In this document: positions 7,807 through 17,379 of the stretch, piece by piece
How positions within the stretch are numbered: the stretch's first letter is position 1
Layout: each line of letters begins with the position of its first letter
DNA from: Bradyrhizobium sp. Arg816
Lineage (GTDB): Bacteria > Pseudomonadota > Alphaproteobacteria > Rhizobiales > Xanthobacteraceae
Reading direction: 5' to 3'
Assembly (NCBI RefSeq): GCF_029989365.1
Contig: NZ_JAPRAQ010000040.1
Location: forward strand, 1 to 45,671
DNA: 45,671 nucleotides
Notes under the pieces: generated by a model
The model's input: only the letters and a program-made list of their open reading frames with translations
Told to the model about the DNA's origin: nothing
The model's database searches: none
Position numbers and translations under genes: made by a program

Positions 7807-8595
7807 TTGGACATGGTGACCTTCTACGGCAAAACCTTCGCCTCCCGTCTGCTGATCGGCAGCGCGCTCTATCCCTCGCCTGCGATCATGCAGGCGGCGA
7901 TCCGTGCCTCCGGCTCGAACATCGTCACGGTGTCGCTGCGCCGCGAAGCCGCCGGCGGCAAGACCGGGGACGCGTTCTGGAATCTGATCCGCGAGCTCGA
8001 CGTCAGCGTGCTGCCGAACACCGCCGGCTGCCGCAGCGTGCGCGAAGCCGTGACCACCGCAAAGCTCGCGCGCGAATTGTTCGGCACGTCCTGGATCAAG
8101 CTGGAAGTGATCGCCGACAACGACACGCTGCAGCCCGACGTCGTCGGCCTGGTCGAGGCCGCCACCATCCTGATCAAGGACGGCTTTGAGGTGTTCCCCT
8201 ATTGCACCGAGGACCTCTCGGTCGCGAACCGCCTGGTCGATGCCGGCTGCAAGGTCGTCATGCCCTGGGCCGCGCCGATCGGCAGCGCGAAGGGCATCAC
8301 CAACCGCGATGCGCTCAAACTGCTGCGCGAGCGGCTGCCCGATATCACGCTGGTGGTCGACGCCGGCATCGGCGCGCCGTCGCATGCGGCCGAGGCGCTC
8401 GAGCTCGGCTACGACGCCGTGCTGCTCAACACCGCCATCGCGAAAGCCGCCGATCCCGTCGCGATGGCCAATGCCTTCCGTCTCGGCTGTGATGCCGGCC
8501 GCACCGCCTACGAAGCCGGGCTGATGAACGCCCGCGACTTCGCTTCCCCTTCCACCCCTGTCGTTGGGACTCCGTTCTGGCATGCCGTATCCTGA
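7807..8595 (+). CDS. thiG: Thiazole synthase ThiG
   Basis: 262 residues if the TTG at 7807 is used, 260 from the ATG at 7813. AAGGAG at 7796-7801 is 5 bases from the TTG and 11 from the ATG, so the TTG is slightly favoured. TIM-barrel enzyme that condenses DXP, dehydroglycine and ThiS thiocarboxylate into the thiazole phosphate. The Schiff-base lysine is in WIKLEVIAD (residue 98 from TTG); phosphate-binding segments GIGAPSHAAEALELG and LLNTAIAKAADP are present. Full length. It overlaps the thiE start by 14 bases. Confidence 0.95.
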   Translation: MDMVTFYGKTFASRLLIGSALYPSPAIMQAAIRASGSNIVTVSLRREAAGGKTGDAFWNLIRELDVSVLPNTAGCRSVREAVTTAKLARELFGTSWIKLEVIADNDTLQPDVVGLVEAATILIKDGFEVFPYCTEDLSVANRLVDAGCKVVMPWAAPIGSAKGITNRDALKLLRERLPDITLVVDAGIGAPSHAAEALELGYDAVLLNTAIAKAADPVAMANAFRLGCDAGRTAYEAGLMNARDFASPSTPVVGTPFWHAVS

Positions 8596-9190
8596 TCGTT
8601 TCTACCCCGTCGTCGACAGTCTCAAATGGGTCGAACGCCTGACCAAGCTCGGCGTCGGCACCATCCAGCTGCGCGCGAAAGACCTCAACGACGCCGACGC
8701 GCTCCAGATCGTCACCGATGCGCTGGCGATCACGAAGGACACACAGGCCAAGCTGGTCGTGAACGACTACTGGCGCGCGGCTGTCGTCGCCGGCGCAAAG
8801 TATCTGCATCTCGGTCAGGAAGACCTTGCCGATGCGGACCTCCAAGCCATCCGCGAGGCCGGCCTGTCGCTCGGCATCTCCACCCATGACGACGCGGAGC
8901 TTGAGACCGCGCTCGCCGCAGAACCCGACTACGTCGCGCTCGGTCCGATCTTCTTCACCACGCTCAAATCGATGCGCTTCGAACCGCAGGGCATTCCGAA
9001 AATCACGGAATGGAAGAAGCGGATCGGCAGCATCCCGCTGGTCGCGATCGGCGGCATCAAATTCGAGCACGCCGCGGAGATTTTTGCCGCCGGCGCCGAC
9101 TCCATCGCCGTCGTCAGCGACGTCACCCAAAACGCCGACCCGGACGCGCGGGTGCGGCAGTGGCTCGGCCTACCTGCGGAGGCCGCATGA
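8582..9190 (+). CDS. thiE: Thiamin phosphate synthase ThiE
   Basis: 202 residues from ATG 8582, which lies inside the end of thiG; an in-frame TTG at 8564 is less likely. TIM-barrel enzyme joining HMP-PP and thiazole phosphate to thiamin phosphate. Conserved TIQLRAKD near residue 29 and GISTHDDAELETAL near residue 99, then YVALGPIFFTTLK and VAIGGIK. The family's usual substrate-binding positions are retained, although the typical HxGQ-type block reads HLGQEDL. Fourth gene of the thi operon. Confidence 0.93.
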   Translation: MPYPDRFYPVVDSLKWVERLTKLGVGTIQLRAKDLNDADALQIVTDALAITKDTQAKLVVNDYWRAAVVAGAKYLHLGQEDLADADLQAIREAGLSLGISTHDDAELETALAAEPDYVALGPIFFTTLKSMRFEPQGIPKITEWKKRIGSIPLVAIGGIKFEHAAEIFAAGADSIAVVSDVTQNADPDARVRQWLGLPAEAA

Positions 9191-9219
9191 TGCACGCTCC
9201 GCTCTCACCCCACACTCCA

Positions 9220-9322
9220 CTGTCATCGCCCGGCTTGACCGGGCGATCCAGTACGCCGCAGCCTCTCCGTATCCCACTGCGGCCTCTGGAATACTGGATC
9301 CCCGCCTTCGCGGGGATGACAG
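9220..9322. repeat. Palindromic repeat, family B (copy 2), inside the thi operon
   Basis: Outer arms CTGTCATCGCCCGG / ...GGGGATGACAG with the same two inner hairpins as copy 1; the central segment differs. It lies between thiE and thiC, 50 bases before the thiC start. Confidence 0.88.
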
Positions 9323-9372
9323 CGCCATTTGCCTATCGCACAGCGACACACACGACTTAACCGGAGGATCCC

Positions 9373-11271
<1,899 letters not shown>

Positions 11272-11316
11272 GGGAGATGCGGAGCCTTACCCAGCAAGTA
11301 TTAGACACTTCAAACG

Positions 11317-11342
11317 AAAGGCCGGGCTAGAGCCCGGCCTTT
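11317..11342 (+). terminator. Terminator of the thiamin operon (bidirectional)
   Basis: Perfect palindrome AAAGGCCGGGCT-AG-AGCCCGGCCTTT followed by CTGTC, 46 bases after thiC. The A-rich left side makes it usable from the right as well, where the TIR gene arrives from the other strand. Confidence 0.85.
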
Positions 11343-11388
11343 CTGTCGCGTGCAAGGCATTTCCCGCCCAATCCTTAACTAGATAAAT

Positions 11389-12645
11389 TCAGCTGCGGTC
11401 ATAACAGCAACCACCCTTTAGGATGGTTACGGCCGCAACAAGGTACTCCAATTGATCACCAGCGCTATCGTACGAAACTTCAACTACCGGTCGAGGAAAG
11501 CGTACATTCTCGTTTACTTGACTAAACTGCCTCAGTGTATCCAGTCCATAGAAGATAGCTTGCGCTCCTGTTCTTTTGTCGTTCCCTAAGATCGCACCGG
11601 CCTCAGCCATAATCCTGCGAACTGCCTCATTTTGTATCTCAGAGACATCGATAGCAACGTGCCCGGTCGTTTCGAGCTGCATGTTGAGCTCGTCGATACG
11701 CAATCTTTTCACAACATCAATCGGGACCCCTTCGGTCACCTTGGTGACACTACCGAACGCGGCCTCCTCCTCACTTGACGCAAGGACATTGTACGAGCGA
11801 GCCGAATATCGCTCTCGCTCTTTTCCCTCTATCGGCAAAGCGCGTGAAGCTCTCTCCAAAAGATCATCTGGAATTCCGTCCGATTTACCAAAGGCGACGA
11901 CTCGGAACACTTGGTCGTATAAGTTTTTCCGAGCAGACTTTGGCTTGCCATAGCTATACTCAAGATAGACGGACGCGAGGCGCTCCCAAATTGCGACTTC
12001 AGTCTCGGGAGTAGTATCCCTCCGAAATCCATCAACCCAAGCCTCCATCGGCAACGGATAGACATCGAGGAGCGCCGCCCGAATCAATCGAATTCGAGAA
12101 GTAAGCTCTGTCGAAAGCTTACCGTGTCGAATCGGAGCCTGCTTGACGACCTTCGGATCTAGATCAACGGCACGCCCAGATCGACCGTACTCCATTGTAG
12201 CTAAACGCTGATGGACCCTCGCAAACAGATCAGGCTTCACTAACTCGATTATCTTGAATCCGATCGATTCAATGGACTTATTATCCGCGGTAAGAGCAAA
12301 TTTGTCCGCAAGCGTCGGACTGAACTTTAGAACGTCGCGCTTAGTTATGTTGAACCAAACCGGAATGATCGTCTTTCTTCCGTTTATTTCCTTTGCAACT
12401 AGCCCACTTAGCTCATACTCAGTCCAGCGCTTTTTAAAGAACGCTTCCGACAGAACCACGATTCCGAATTTACTTCCAGCCAACCCTTTGTCTATTGATC
12501 GCGACAAACTATCACCCGCCTTCAACGCGAATTCGTCGTACCAAACACTGACCCCCGCAGTTTTTAAGAATTCCGCTAATGGACGAACAAAGCTCGACTT
12601 GTCCTCGCTTGCGTGACTTATGAACGCGTCATGAAGCTTGGCCAC
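11389..12645 (-). CDS. TIR-domain protein with uncharacterised C-terminal region
   Basis: 418 residues from GTG 12645, with GGAGAG 5 bases upstream. The N-terminal TIR domain (about residues 4-135) opens with DAFISHASEDK, followed by VWYDEFALKAGDSL (BB-loop region), GIVVLSEAFFKKRW and WTEYEL. Glu78 sits four residues after Trp74, the W-x3-E position of the NADase glutamate in SARM1-like TIRs. Residues about 170-418 match no family I know. They are charged and helical at first (DGFRRDTTPETEVAIWERLASV), then carry a segment EVSYDSAGDQLEYLVAA near the end. No TM segment or signal peptide, so cytosolic. The gene is clearly AT-richer than its neighbours and sits alone between thiC and the glycosylase gene, which suggests horizontal gain. 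Bacterial TIR proteins usually act in anti-phage defence by cleaving NAD+; function here is inferred. Confidence 0.85.
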   Translation of the reverse strand: MAKLHDAFISHASEDKSSFVRPLAEFLKTAGVSVWYDEFALKAGDSLSRSIDKGLAGSKFGIVVLSEAFFKKRWTEYELSGLVAKEINGRKTIIPVWFNITKRDVLKFSPTLADKFALTADNKSIESIGFKIIELVKPDLFARVHQRLATMEYGRSGRAVDLDPKVVKQAPIRHGKLSTELTSRIRLIRAALLDVYPLPMEAWVDGFRRDTTPETEVAIWERLASVYLEYSYGKPKSARKNLYDQVFRVVAFGKSDGIPDDLLERASRALPIEGKERERYSARSYNVLASSEEEAAFGSVTKVTEGVPIDVVKRLRIDELNMQLETTGHVAIDVSEIQNEAVRRIMAEAGAILGNDKRTGAQAIFYGLDTLRQFSQVNENVRFPRPVVEVSYDSAGDQLEYLVAAVTILKGGCCYDRS

Positions 12646-12751
12646 ATTTTCTCTCCAAGATCGATCTGATTTTATAAATGCACAATGAGCTTAGCTTACA
12701 AGACGCTATCAACAGATAAAAGCGTTATACACCCTTGGCGAGTATAAATCT

Positions 12752-13285
12752 GTGACCGCACCCCGCCTCCCCGACCAACTCCGTCCCAACCTCCGCCTCG
12801 TCTTCGTCGGCACCGCCGCCAGCACGCGCTCGGCTGAACTCGGGCACTACTACGCTCATCCCGGCAACCGCTTCTGGCGCGCGATCCATGAGGCCGGGAT
12901 CACGCAGCGGCGGTATCAGCCGGGCGAGTTTGCCGCGCTGATCGAGCTCGGGATCGGCTTCACCGATCTCTCCAAGTCGGGCGCCGGGATGGATCACCAG
13001 ATCGCGGCTGAGACGATCGACGTGCCGGGGTTCAGGGCCAAGATCGAAAAATATCGGCCGAAGGCGATTGCGTTCACGAGCAAGAAGGCCGCGAGCTTGT
13101 TTTACGGGAGGCCGTCGAGCGGGATCGCGCTGAGGCGGCAGCCGCGCGATGCAGGATTGCCGGAGATTTTCGTGCTGCCCTCGCCCTCCGGCGCTGCATC
13201 CGGGCATTGGACGCTGGAGCCGTGGCGCGAGCTTGCGGCGTGGATCGCTTTGCAGGACGTTCAACGCCCACCGACCTCATTCTGA
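12752..13285 (+). CDS. Uracil/mismatch-specific DNA glycosylase (Mug/TDG-like)
   Basis: 177 residues from GTG 12752; the ribosome site is weak. UDG-superfamily fold: motif 1 region VGTAASTRSAELGHYYAHPG followed by NRFW, motif 2 VLPSPSGAASG. The classical GINPG of E. coli Mug is replaced by GTAAS, so it belongs to the diverged group usually annotated mismatch-specific DNA-glycosylase; the YYxHPxNRFW block resembles family 6 enzymes too. It would excise uracil or deaminated bases from DNA. Its last six residues and stop lie at the edge of a palindromic repeat (13275-13379). Confidence 0.8.
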   Translation: MTAPRLPDQLRPNLRLVFVGTAASTRSAELGHYYAHPGNRFWRAIHEAGITQRRYQPGEFAALIELGIGFTDLSKSGAGMDHQIAAETIDVPGFRAKIEKYRPKAIAFTSKKAASLFYGRPSSGIALRRQPRDAGLPEIFVLPSPSGAASGHWTLEPWRELAAWIALQDVQRPPTSF

Positions 13286-13379
13286 GGAGATCGCGAAGCG
13301 GTCGTCTCGAAGGATGGCCGCGGGCGAGATACGGGCCCGCATGGTTCGAGACGGCGCTTCGCGCCTCCTCACCATGAGG
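13275..13379. repeat. Palindromic repeat, family F
   Basis: Left arm CCTCATTCTGAGGAG ... CGCGAAGCG ... GTCTCGAAGGATG, right arm CATGGTTCGAGAC ... CGCTTCGCG ... CTCACCATGAGG, with GCGGGC / GCCCGC around the loop. Its left edge overlaps the last codons of the DNA glycosylase gene. Confidence 0.82.
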
Positions 13380-13409
13380 AGTTCGCACCGTCACCCCACG
13401 CAGGCCGCC

Positions 13410-14138
13410 TTAGAGATCGAAATTGGTCGGCAGCATGACCACGTCGCGGATGGTCATGCCGCGCGGCCGCGTCAGCATGAACATCACCACCTCAGCCACG
13501 TCACTGGCCTCCAGCAGGCTGCCCGTTTCCCTGGCTTGCTTCAGCTTTTCGGGCGGCCAGTCCGCGAGCAGTGAGGTGACGACCGGGCCGGGCGAGATCG
13601 AGCCGACGCGAATGCCGTGCTTGAAGACCTGGCGCCGCACCGTCTGGACGAAGCAGTTGATCGCCCATTTGGACGACGCATAGACCGGCTCCCACGGCGT
13701 CGGAAAATGCGCCGCCAGCGAACTCGTGACGATGATGTCGCCGCTCCGGCGCGCGATCATGTGCGGCAGCACGTCGTGCACGTTCTTCATCACGACGTTG
13801 ACGTTCAGGTTCAGCATCCGGTCGATGGCCATATTGTCGGCATCGACCAGATCGCCACCGACATAGGTGCCCGCATTCGCGTGCAGGATGTCGAGCTGGC
13901 TTGCCTTCTCCAGGACGCGCGGCAGCAACGATGCGCAATCCCCGGGATCCAGGAGGTCGACGACCAGCGGGATCACGGCGTCGCCATGCTTGTTGCCGAG
14001 CGCCTTCAGCGCGGCCTCGTCGCGGTCGACCATCACCACGCGCGCGCCCGCGGCCAGCATGGCGACGGCGCTCGCCAACCCGATGCCCGACGCGGCTCCG
14101 GTCACGGCAGCAACCTTGCCTTCCAATTCGTTTCCCAT
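13410..14138 (-). CDS. SDR oxidoreductase, ribitol 2-dehydrogenase-like
   Basis: 242 residues from ATG 14138 (AGGA upstream). NAD(P)-binding TGAASGIG at about residues 14-21, active site Ser in VTSSLAAHF and YASSK (Tyr-x3-Lys). The second half, with EPVYASSKWAINCFVQTVRR, SISPGPVVTSLLADWP and the ending TIRDVVMLPTNFDL, closely follows ribitol 2-dehydrogenases of the RbtD type, whose C-terminus reads similarly. That would oxidise ribitol or a related polyol to the ketose. No polyol transporter or kinase is adjacent, so the substrate is uncertain. Confidence 0.78.
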   Translation of the reverse strand: MGNELEGKVAAVTGAASGIGLASAVAMLAAGARVVMVDRDEAALKALGNKHGDAVIPLVVDLLDPGDCASLLPRVLEKASQLDILHANAGTYVGGDLVDADNMAIDRMLNLNVNVVMKNVHDVLPHMIARRSGDIIVTSSLAAHFPTPWEPVYASSKWAINCFVQTVRRQVFKHGIRVGSISPGPVVTSLLADWPPEKLKQARETGSLLEASDVAEVVMFMLTRPRGMTIRDVVMLPTNFDL

Positions 14139-14210
14139 GGGGTCACCATCCTGCTGATGGTCGGCAGTATAGCGATGCAAGGCGAATTGGCGATGCGGAT
14201 AGCTGGCTTT

Positions 14211-14310
14211 GGTGGGTGGGCAAAGGCGCGCTTGCGCCGTGCCCACCATCTCTTCACAAATCCGGAGGAACGGTGGGCACGGCGCGAAGAGCGCGCCTTT
14301 GCCCACCCTG
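14211..14310. repeat. Palindromic repeat, family C
   Basis: Left arm GGGTGGGCAAAGGCGCGC...GTGCCCACC and right arm GGTGGGCACGGCGC...GCGCGCCTTTGCCCACCC enclose about 24 bases. It fills most of the space between the divergent SDR and GST genes. Single copy in this window. Confidence 0.85.
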
Positions 14311-14392
14311 CGAGAAGGCGAGATAGGGTGTCGGGATCCGCACCCGTCGTTCGTCCTCTGGAAACAAAGCGCCATCACCCCGGAGCCGCCAG

Positions 14393-15043
14393 ATGCCCAC
14401 CATCACTGCCTTCGAAAACTCGCCCGACCGCGGCAAGGGACAGGCCCGCGACATGCGGGTCCGCTGGGCGCTGGAGGAGGTGGGCCAGTCCTACGATGTC
14501 CGCCTCGTGTCGTTCGCGGCGATGAAGCAACCCGCCCATCTCGCGCTGCATCCGTTCGGGCAGATTCCGACCTATGAGGACGGCGACCTCGCTCTGTTCG
14601 AGTCGGGCGCGATCGTGCTCCACATCGCCGAACGCCATGATGGATTGTTGCCAAAGGATGCGAATGCGCGGAGCCGCGCGATCGCATGGATGTTCGCCGC
14701 GCTCAACACGCTGGAGCCGCCGATCGTCGAGTTCGGGATGACGATGCTGTTCGAGCGCGACAAGAGCTGGTACGAGGAGCGCCTGCCGGTCCTGAAGGAT
14801 CGCGTCCGGACCAGGCTCGGCGAATTGTCCCATCGCCTCGGCGAGGCCGAGTGGCTCGACGGTGCGTTCAGCGCCGGCGATCTCATGATGGTGACGGTGC
14901 TGCGCCGGTTGAACACGTCTCGCCTGCTGGAGGAATATCCCGACCTCTCAGCCTACGTCGCCCGCGGCGAAGCACGGCCTGCGTTCCGGCGGGCGTTCGA
15001 TGCGCAGCTAGCGGTGTTCACCGCCGCATCGACCGGAAAATAG
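14393..15043 (+). CDS. Glutathione S-transferase family protein
   Basis: 216 residues. N-terminal thioredoxin-like GST domain at about 1-82, with FGQIPTYEDGDLALFESGAI (cis-Pro and the glutathione-binding Glu-Ser pair). C-terminal all-helical domain from about 95, containing WLDGAFSAGDLMMVTVL, the GST N-capping box region. The early part, SPDRGKGQARDMRVRWALEE, is typical of bacterial GSTs that lack an obvious catalytic Cys. Glutathione conjugation or peroxide reduction in the cytosol; substrate unknown. A second, different GST lies 600 bases downstream. Confidence 0.88.
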   Translation: MPTITAFENSPDRGKGQARDMRVRWALEEVGQSYDVRLVSFAAMKQPAHLALHPFGQIPTYEDGDLALFESGAIVLHIAERHDGLLPKDANARSRAIAWMFAALNTLEPPIVEFGMTMLFERDKSWYEERLPVLKDRVRTRLGELSHRLGEAEWLDGAFSAGDLMMVTVLRRLNTSRLLEEYPDLSAYVARGEARPAFRRAFDAQLAVFTAASTGK

Positions 15044-15236
15044 AGGCCGCGCCTCTCACCGAAGCGGGTACATCATCCCGAATTCATACCTCGAGCGGGC
15101 GACGCCGGGCGTCCTCCGATCGAATGACGCTACGCACAATGCGCAGGACTGTTGCCAGCCCGTCGCTCCGGCGATACGACTTGAAGTGGAAGAGCCTGAT
15201 ATCAACCGGCCCGCATCATTCCAGGAAGGCACCGCC

Positions 15237-15629
15237 ATGAGCGACGATCTTTCCGGCGTCTGGGATGGCAGCTACATTCAACCGGGCACCGGAATGGTCA
15301 CCTTCACCGCAACTCTGGTCGAAACCGGCGGCGCGCTCGGCGGAAGCGTGACCGAGCCCTGCTCGAACCCGCGTTGCCCGCTGCGAACCCACAACGCCTC
15401 GATCGCGGGTCAGCGCTCCGGCAACGCGGTCTCGTTCGTCAAACGCTACGAGCCGCCCGGCTACGGCTTCGACATAGTCCATTACGAAGGCACGGTGAAC
15501 GCCGAGGCGACCGAAATCGATGGGCGCTGGAGGCTGCCTGGCTCTTCCGGCGCATTCCTGATGATCCGCGCCAGCAAGGCCGCGCAAGCGGCCACGACCG
15601 AGCAACACGCCAAGGTGCCATCGCGCTGA
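15237..15629 (+). CDS. Hypothetical beta-rich protein
   Basis: 130 residues from ATG 15237, with AGGAAGG upstream. No signal peptide or TM segment. It opens with LSGVWDGSYIQPGTGMVTF, then GALGGSVTEP, a Cys pair CSNPRCPLRTHNASI, YEGTVNAEATEIDGRW and a charged tail. The alternating pattern and repeated G-x-W/G-x-V strands suggest a small lipocalin-like beta barrel or sandwich. No function can be assigned. It ends 11 bases before the second GST gene and is probably co-transcribed with it. Confidence 0.7.
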   Translation: MSDDLSGVWDGSYIQPGTGMVTFTATLVETGGALGGSVTEPCSNPRCPLRTHNASIAGQRSGNAVSFVKRYEPPGYGFDIVHYEGTVNAEATEIDGRWRLPGSSGAFLMIRASKAAQAATTEQHAKVPSR

Positions 15630-15640
15630 AGGGAGCAACC

Positions 15641-16333
15641 ATGCTGACCCTCTATTCCTACCCAAAACTGTTCGGCGTCGCCGACAACAACGGCTACGGC
15701 CTCAAGGTCTACGCGTTCCTGAAGCTCGCAGGTGTGCCGTTCGTCCACGAGCATCTCTTCGATGCCTCTGCCGCGCCGCGCGGGCAGCTGCCTTACGTCG
15801 TCGACGACGGCGAGACCATCGGCGACAGCGAGACCATCATTGCGCATGCGATCGCCAAATATCACCTGGGCATCGATGCCGCACTGTCGCAGGATGCACG
15901 GCGGACCAATCATCTCGTCACCCGCATGCTGGACGATCTCTACTGGGTGATGTCGTATTCGCGCTGGAAGGACGATCGCTTCTATCCGGCGTTCCGCGAC
16001 GCCTTCATCGCGCAGCATCCGCAACTCGATGCCGAGGGACTGGAAAAGGCGAAGGCGTATAATTCGCAGCGCTATTATTTCCAGGGCATCGGCCGCTACA
16101 CGCCCGAGCAGGCCTACACGCGGGGCCTGGCCGATCTGGAAGTGCTGGCGGAGATCGTTCCCGCCGCGGGCTTCGTCCACGGCGCGGCGCCGACCAGCTG
16201 TGATGCCGGCATCTACGGCTTCATCGCCAACATCTATTATTTTCCGATCCCGACGCCGCTGAAGGCCTTTGTCGATGCGCACAAGAATCTCGTCGCGCAT
16301 TGCGAGAGGATTCATGCGGCGGTGAGCGCGTAA
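15641..16333 (+). CDS. Glutathione S-transferase family protein, metaxin-like
   Basis: 230 residues from ATG 15641, with AAGGGAGCAACC just upstream. The GST N-domain (about 1-75) has NNGYGLKVYAFLKLAGV, RGQLPYVVDDGETIGDSETI and no Cys at the active-site loop. The long C-terminal helical domain has WVMSYSRWKDDRFYP and a late CDAGIYGFIANIYYF, the pattern of GST_N_4 / metaxin-type proteins (Tom37-like, FAX-like). Role in bacteria unclear, perhaps detoxification. Probably in one transcript with the hypothetical gene upstream. A perfect palindrome follows 8 bases after the stop. Confidence 0.85.
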   Translation: MLTLYSYPKLFGVADNNGYGLKVYAFLKLAGVPFVHEHLFDASAAPRGQLPYVVDDGETIGDSETIIAHAIAKYHLGIDAALSQDARRTNHLVTRMLDDLYWVMSYSRWKDDRFYPAFRDAFIAQHPQLDAEGLEKAKAYNSQRYYFQGIGRYTPEQAYTRGLADLEVLAEIVPAAGFVHGAAPTSCDAGIYGFIANIYYFPIPTPLKAFVDAHKNLVAHCERIHAAVSA

Positions 16334-16340
16334 TCCGCTC

Positions 16341-16420
16341 CGTCATTGCGAGCGTAGCGAAGCAATCCAGAATCTTTCCGCGGCGACGGCCTGGATTGCT
16401 TCGCTACGCTCGCAATGACG
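16341..16420. repeat. Palindromic repeat, family A (copy 2, perfect arms)
   Basis: Two perfectly complementary 30-base arms (16341-16370 and 16391-16420), the left starting CGTCATTGCGAGCGTAGCG, around a 20-base loop. It lies between convergent genes and could serve as a bidirectional terminator. Confidence 0.92.
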
Positions 16421-16438
16421 ACGCTGATGCAGCCTGCC

Positions 16439-16873
16439 CTACCGCATCGTGATCGCGAGCCCGCTCAGATCCGCGTTCGCCATCAGGCCGGTCTGGTAGC
16501 CCGACAGCTCAAGCACCGCGCCCTTCTGGTTGGTCAGCACGATGGCGCGGGCGCCGCGGCCGACGGCAAGGCCGGCACCGGCCGCACCATAGACGCCGGC
16601 GACGTCGGAGGGACGGTTGATGTTGGAGACCCGGCCGCGCAGCACGGTCTTGGAGCCGCCGAAGACGAGGCCGTAGTCGAGCCCGCCGGTCGAGAGCCCA
16701 TAGGAGCGGCCGCGGAAGTTCAGCACGCCCGAGCCGCCCGAACCGCCGATGATCCAGCCCGCCTTGTAGATCGTCAGCACCACGGTGCCGCCGTCGGCCA
16801 TCGCCGAGGTCGAAAGGCCGGCCAGAGCGGCAATGGCGACCAGCGCGGCGCGGAAGGTGGTGGCGAGCTTCAT
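16439..16873 (-). CDS. Small exported protein of unknown function
   Basis: 144 residues from ATG 16873, with CCGGAGACG upstream. Signal peptide about 1-26 (ALAGLSTSAMA). The mature part is Gly-rich with regular small strands: GWIIGGSGGSGVLNFRG, GLDYGLVFGGSKTVLRG, AGVYGAAGAGLAVGRGAR and GAVLELSGYQTGLMANADLS. The alternating Gly/hydrophobic pattern and length suggest a beta sandwich like that of the Ysc84/SYLF or EipA-type envelope proteins, but no diagnostic motif is present. Convergent with the GST gene. Confidence 0.7.
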   Translation of the reverse strand: MKLATTFRAALVAIAALAGLSTSAMADGGTVVLTIYKAGWIIGGSGGSGVLNFRGRSYGLSTGGLDYGLVFGGSKTVLRGRVSNINRPSDVAGVYGAAGAGLAVGRGARAIVLTNQKGAVLELSGYQTGLMANADLSGLAITMR

Positions 16874-16985
16874 GGGGCGTCTCCGGGGGCTATTTTTCAA
16901 GGGAGGATTCGAATCAGATGCAGCGAATGTATCCGATGGATCGCGGCGGCAACATGATGGAGCGTGAGGCCGGCGCGGTGCGCTC

Positions 16986-17146
16986 CCTCGCCCCGTTCTT
17001 ACGGGGAGAGGGTTGGGGTGAGGGGCTGCTTCGGCATAAGCGGTAGGAGTTGGACTCGCGAGAGTCCCCCTCACCCGCCGCGCTTAGGCGCGCAAGTGCG
17101 CTGCCGAGCGCGTCGGCCTCTCCCCGCAAGCGGGGCGAGGCGAAGG
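16986..17146. repeat. Palindromic repeat, family D (long copy)
   Basis: Left arm CTCGCCCCGTTCTTACGGGG-AGAGG...GGTGAGGG; right arm CCCTCACCC...CCTCTCCCCGCAAGCGGGGCGAG. Each arm has its own small hairpin, and the right one contains an extra inner palindrome near 17080-17110. A half copy of the right arm is at 35586-35630. Confidence 0.82.
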
Positions 17147-17379
17147 AAGAGTCCGCGCAAACGAGCACCACCGCCATGATGCCATCATGCCCCTGTTTTG
17201 CCCGACGGAGCAAGTGAAATTATTCGGCTATACCGAATTCAAAGCACTCACGATTTCTACTGTGCATGGGGTTGTTTTCGCGTTTTTGTTTTGCCCGCCT
17301 TGCCCAATGCCGATTGCAACTCCCCCGCATGTCGCTACGCTCACGCGGGCGACGCAACCGTTTCATCCGAGGTGATCCC
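17147..17379. other. Non-coding stretch upstream of ridA
   Basis: No convincing gene. It contains the mobile-looking text CATGATGCCATCATGCCCC TGTTTTGCCCGACGG, which I recall as recurring in Bradyrhizobium intergenic regions, then an AT-richer part (17215-17290), then CACGCGGG / GCCCGC-like repeats near 17320-17350. The RidA ribosome site is at its end. Confidence 0.4.

Noticed and set aside
12671..12710. Specific promoter for the TIR gene (TATAAA with TTGTAA)
   Set aside because: The spacer between the two boxes would be about 19 bases and the region is generally AT-rich, so no assignment was made.
16986..17146. CRISPR array
   Set aside because: The repeated segments are inverted arms, not direct repeats with regular spacers; no cas gene is nearby.
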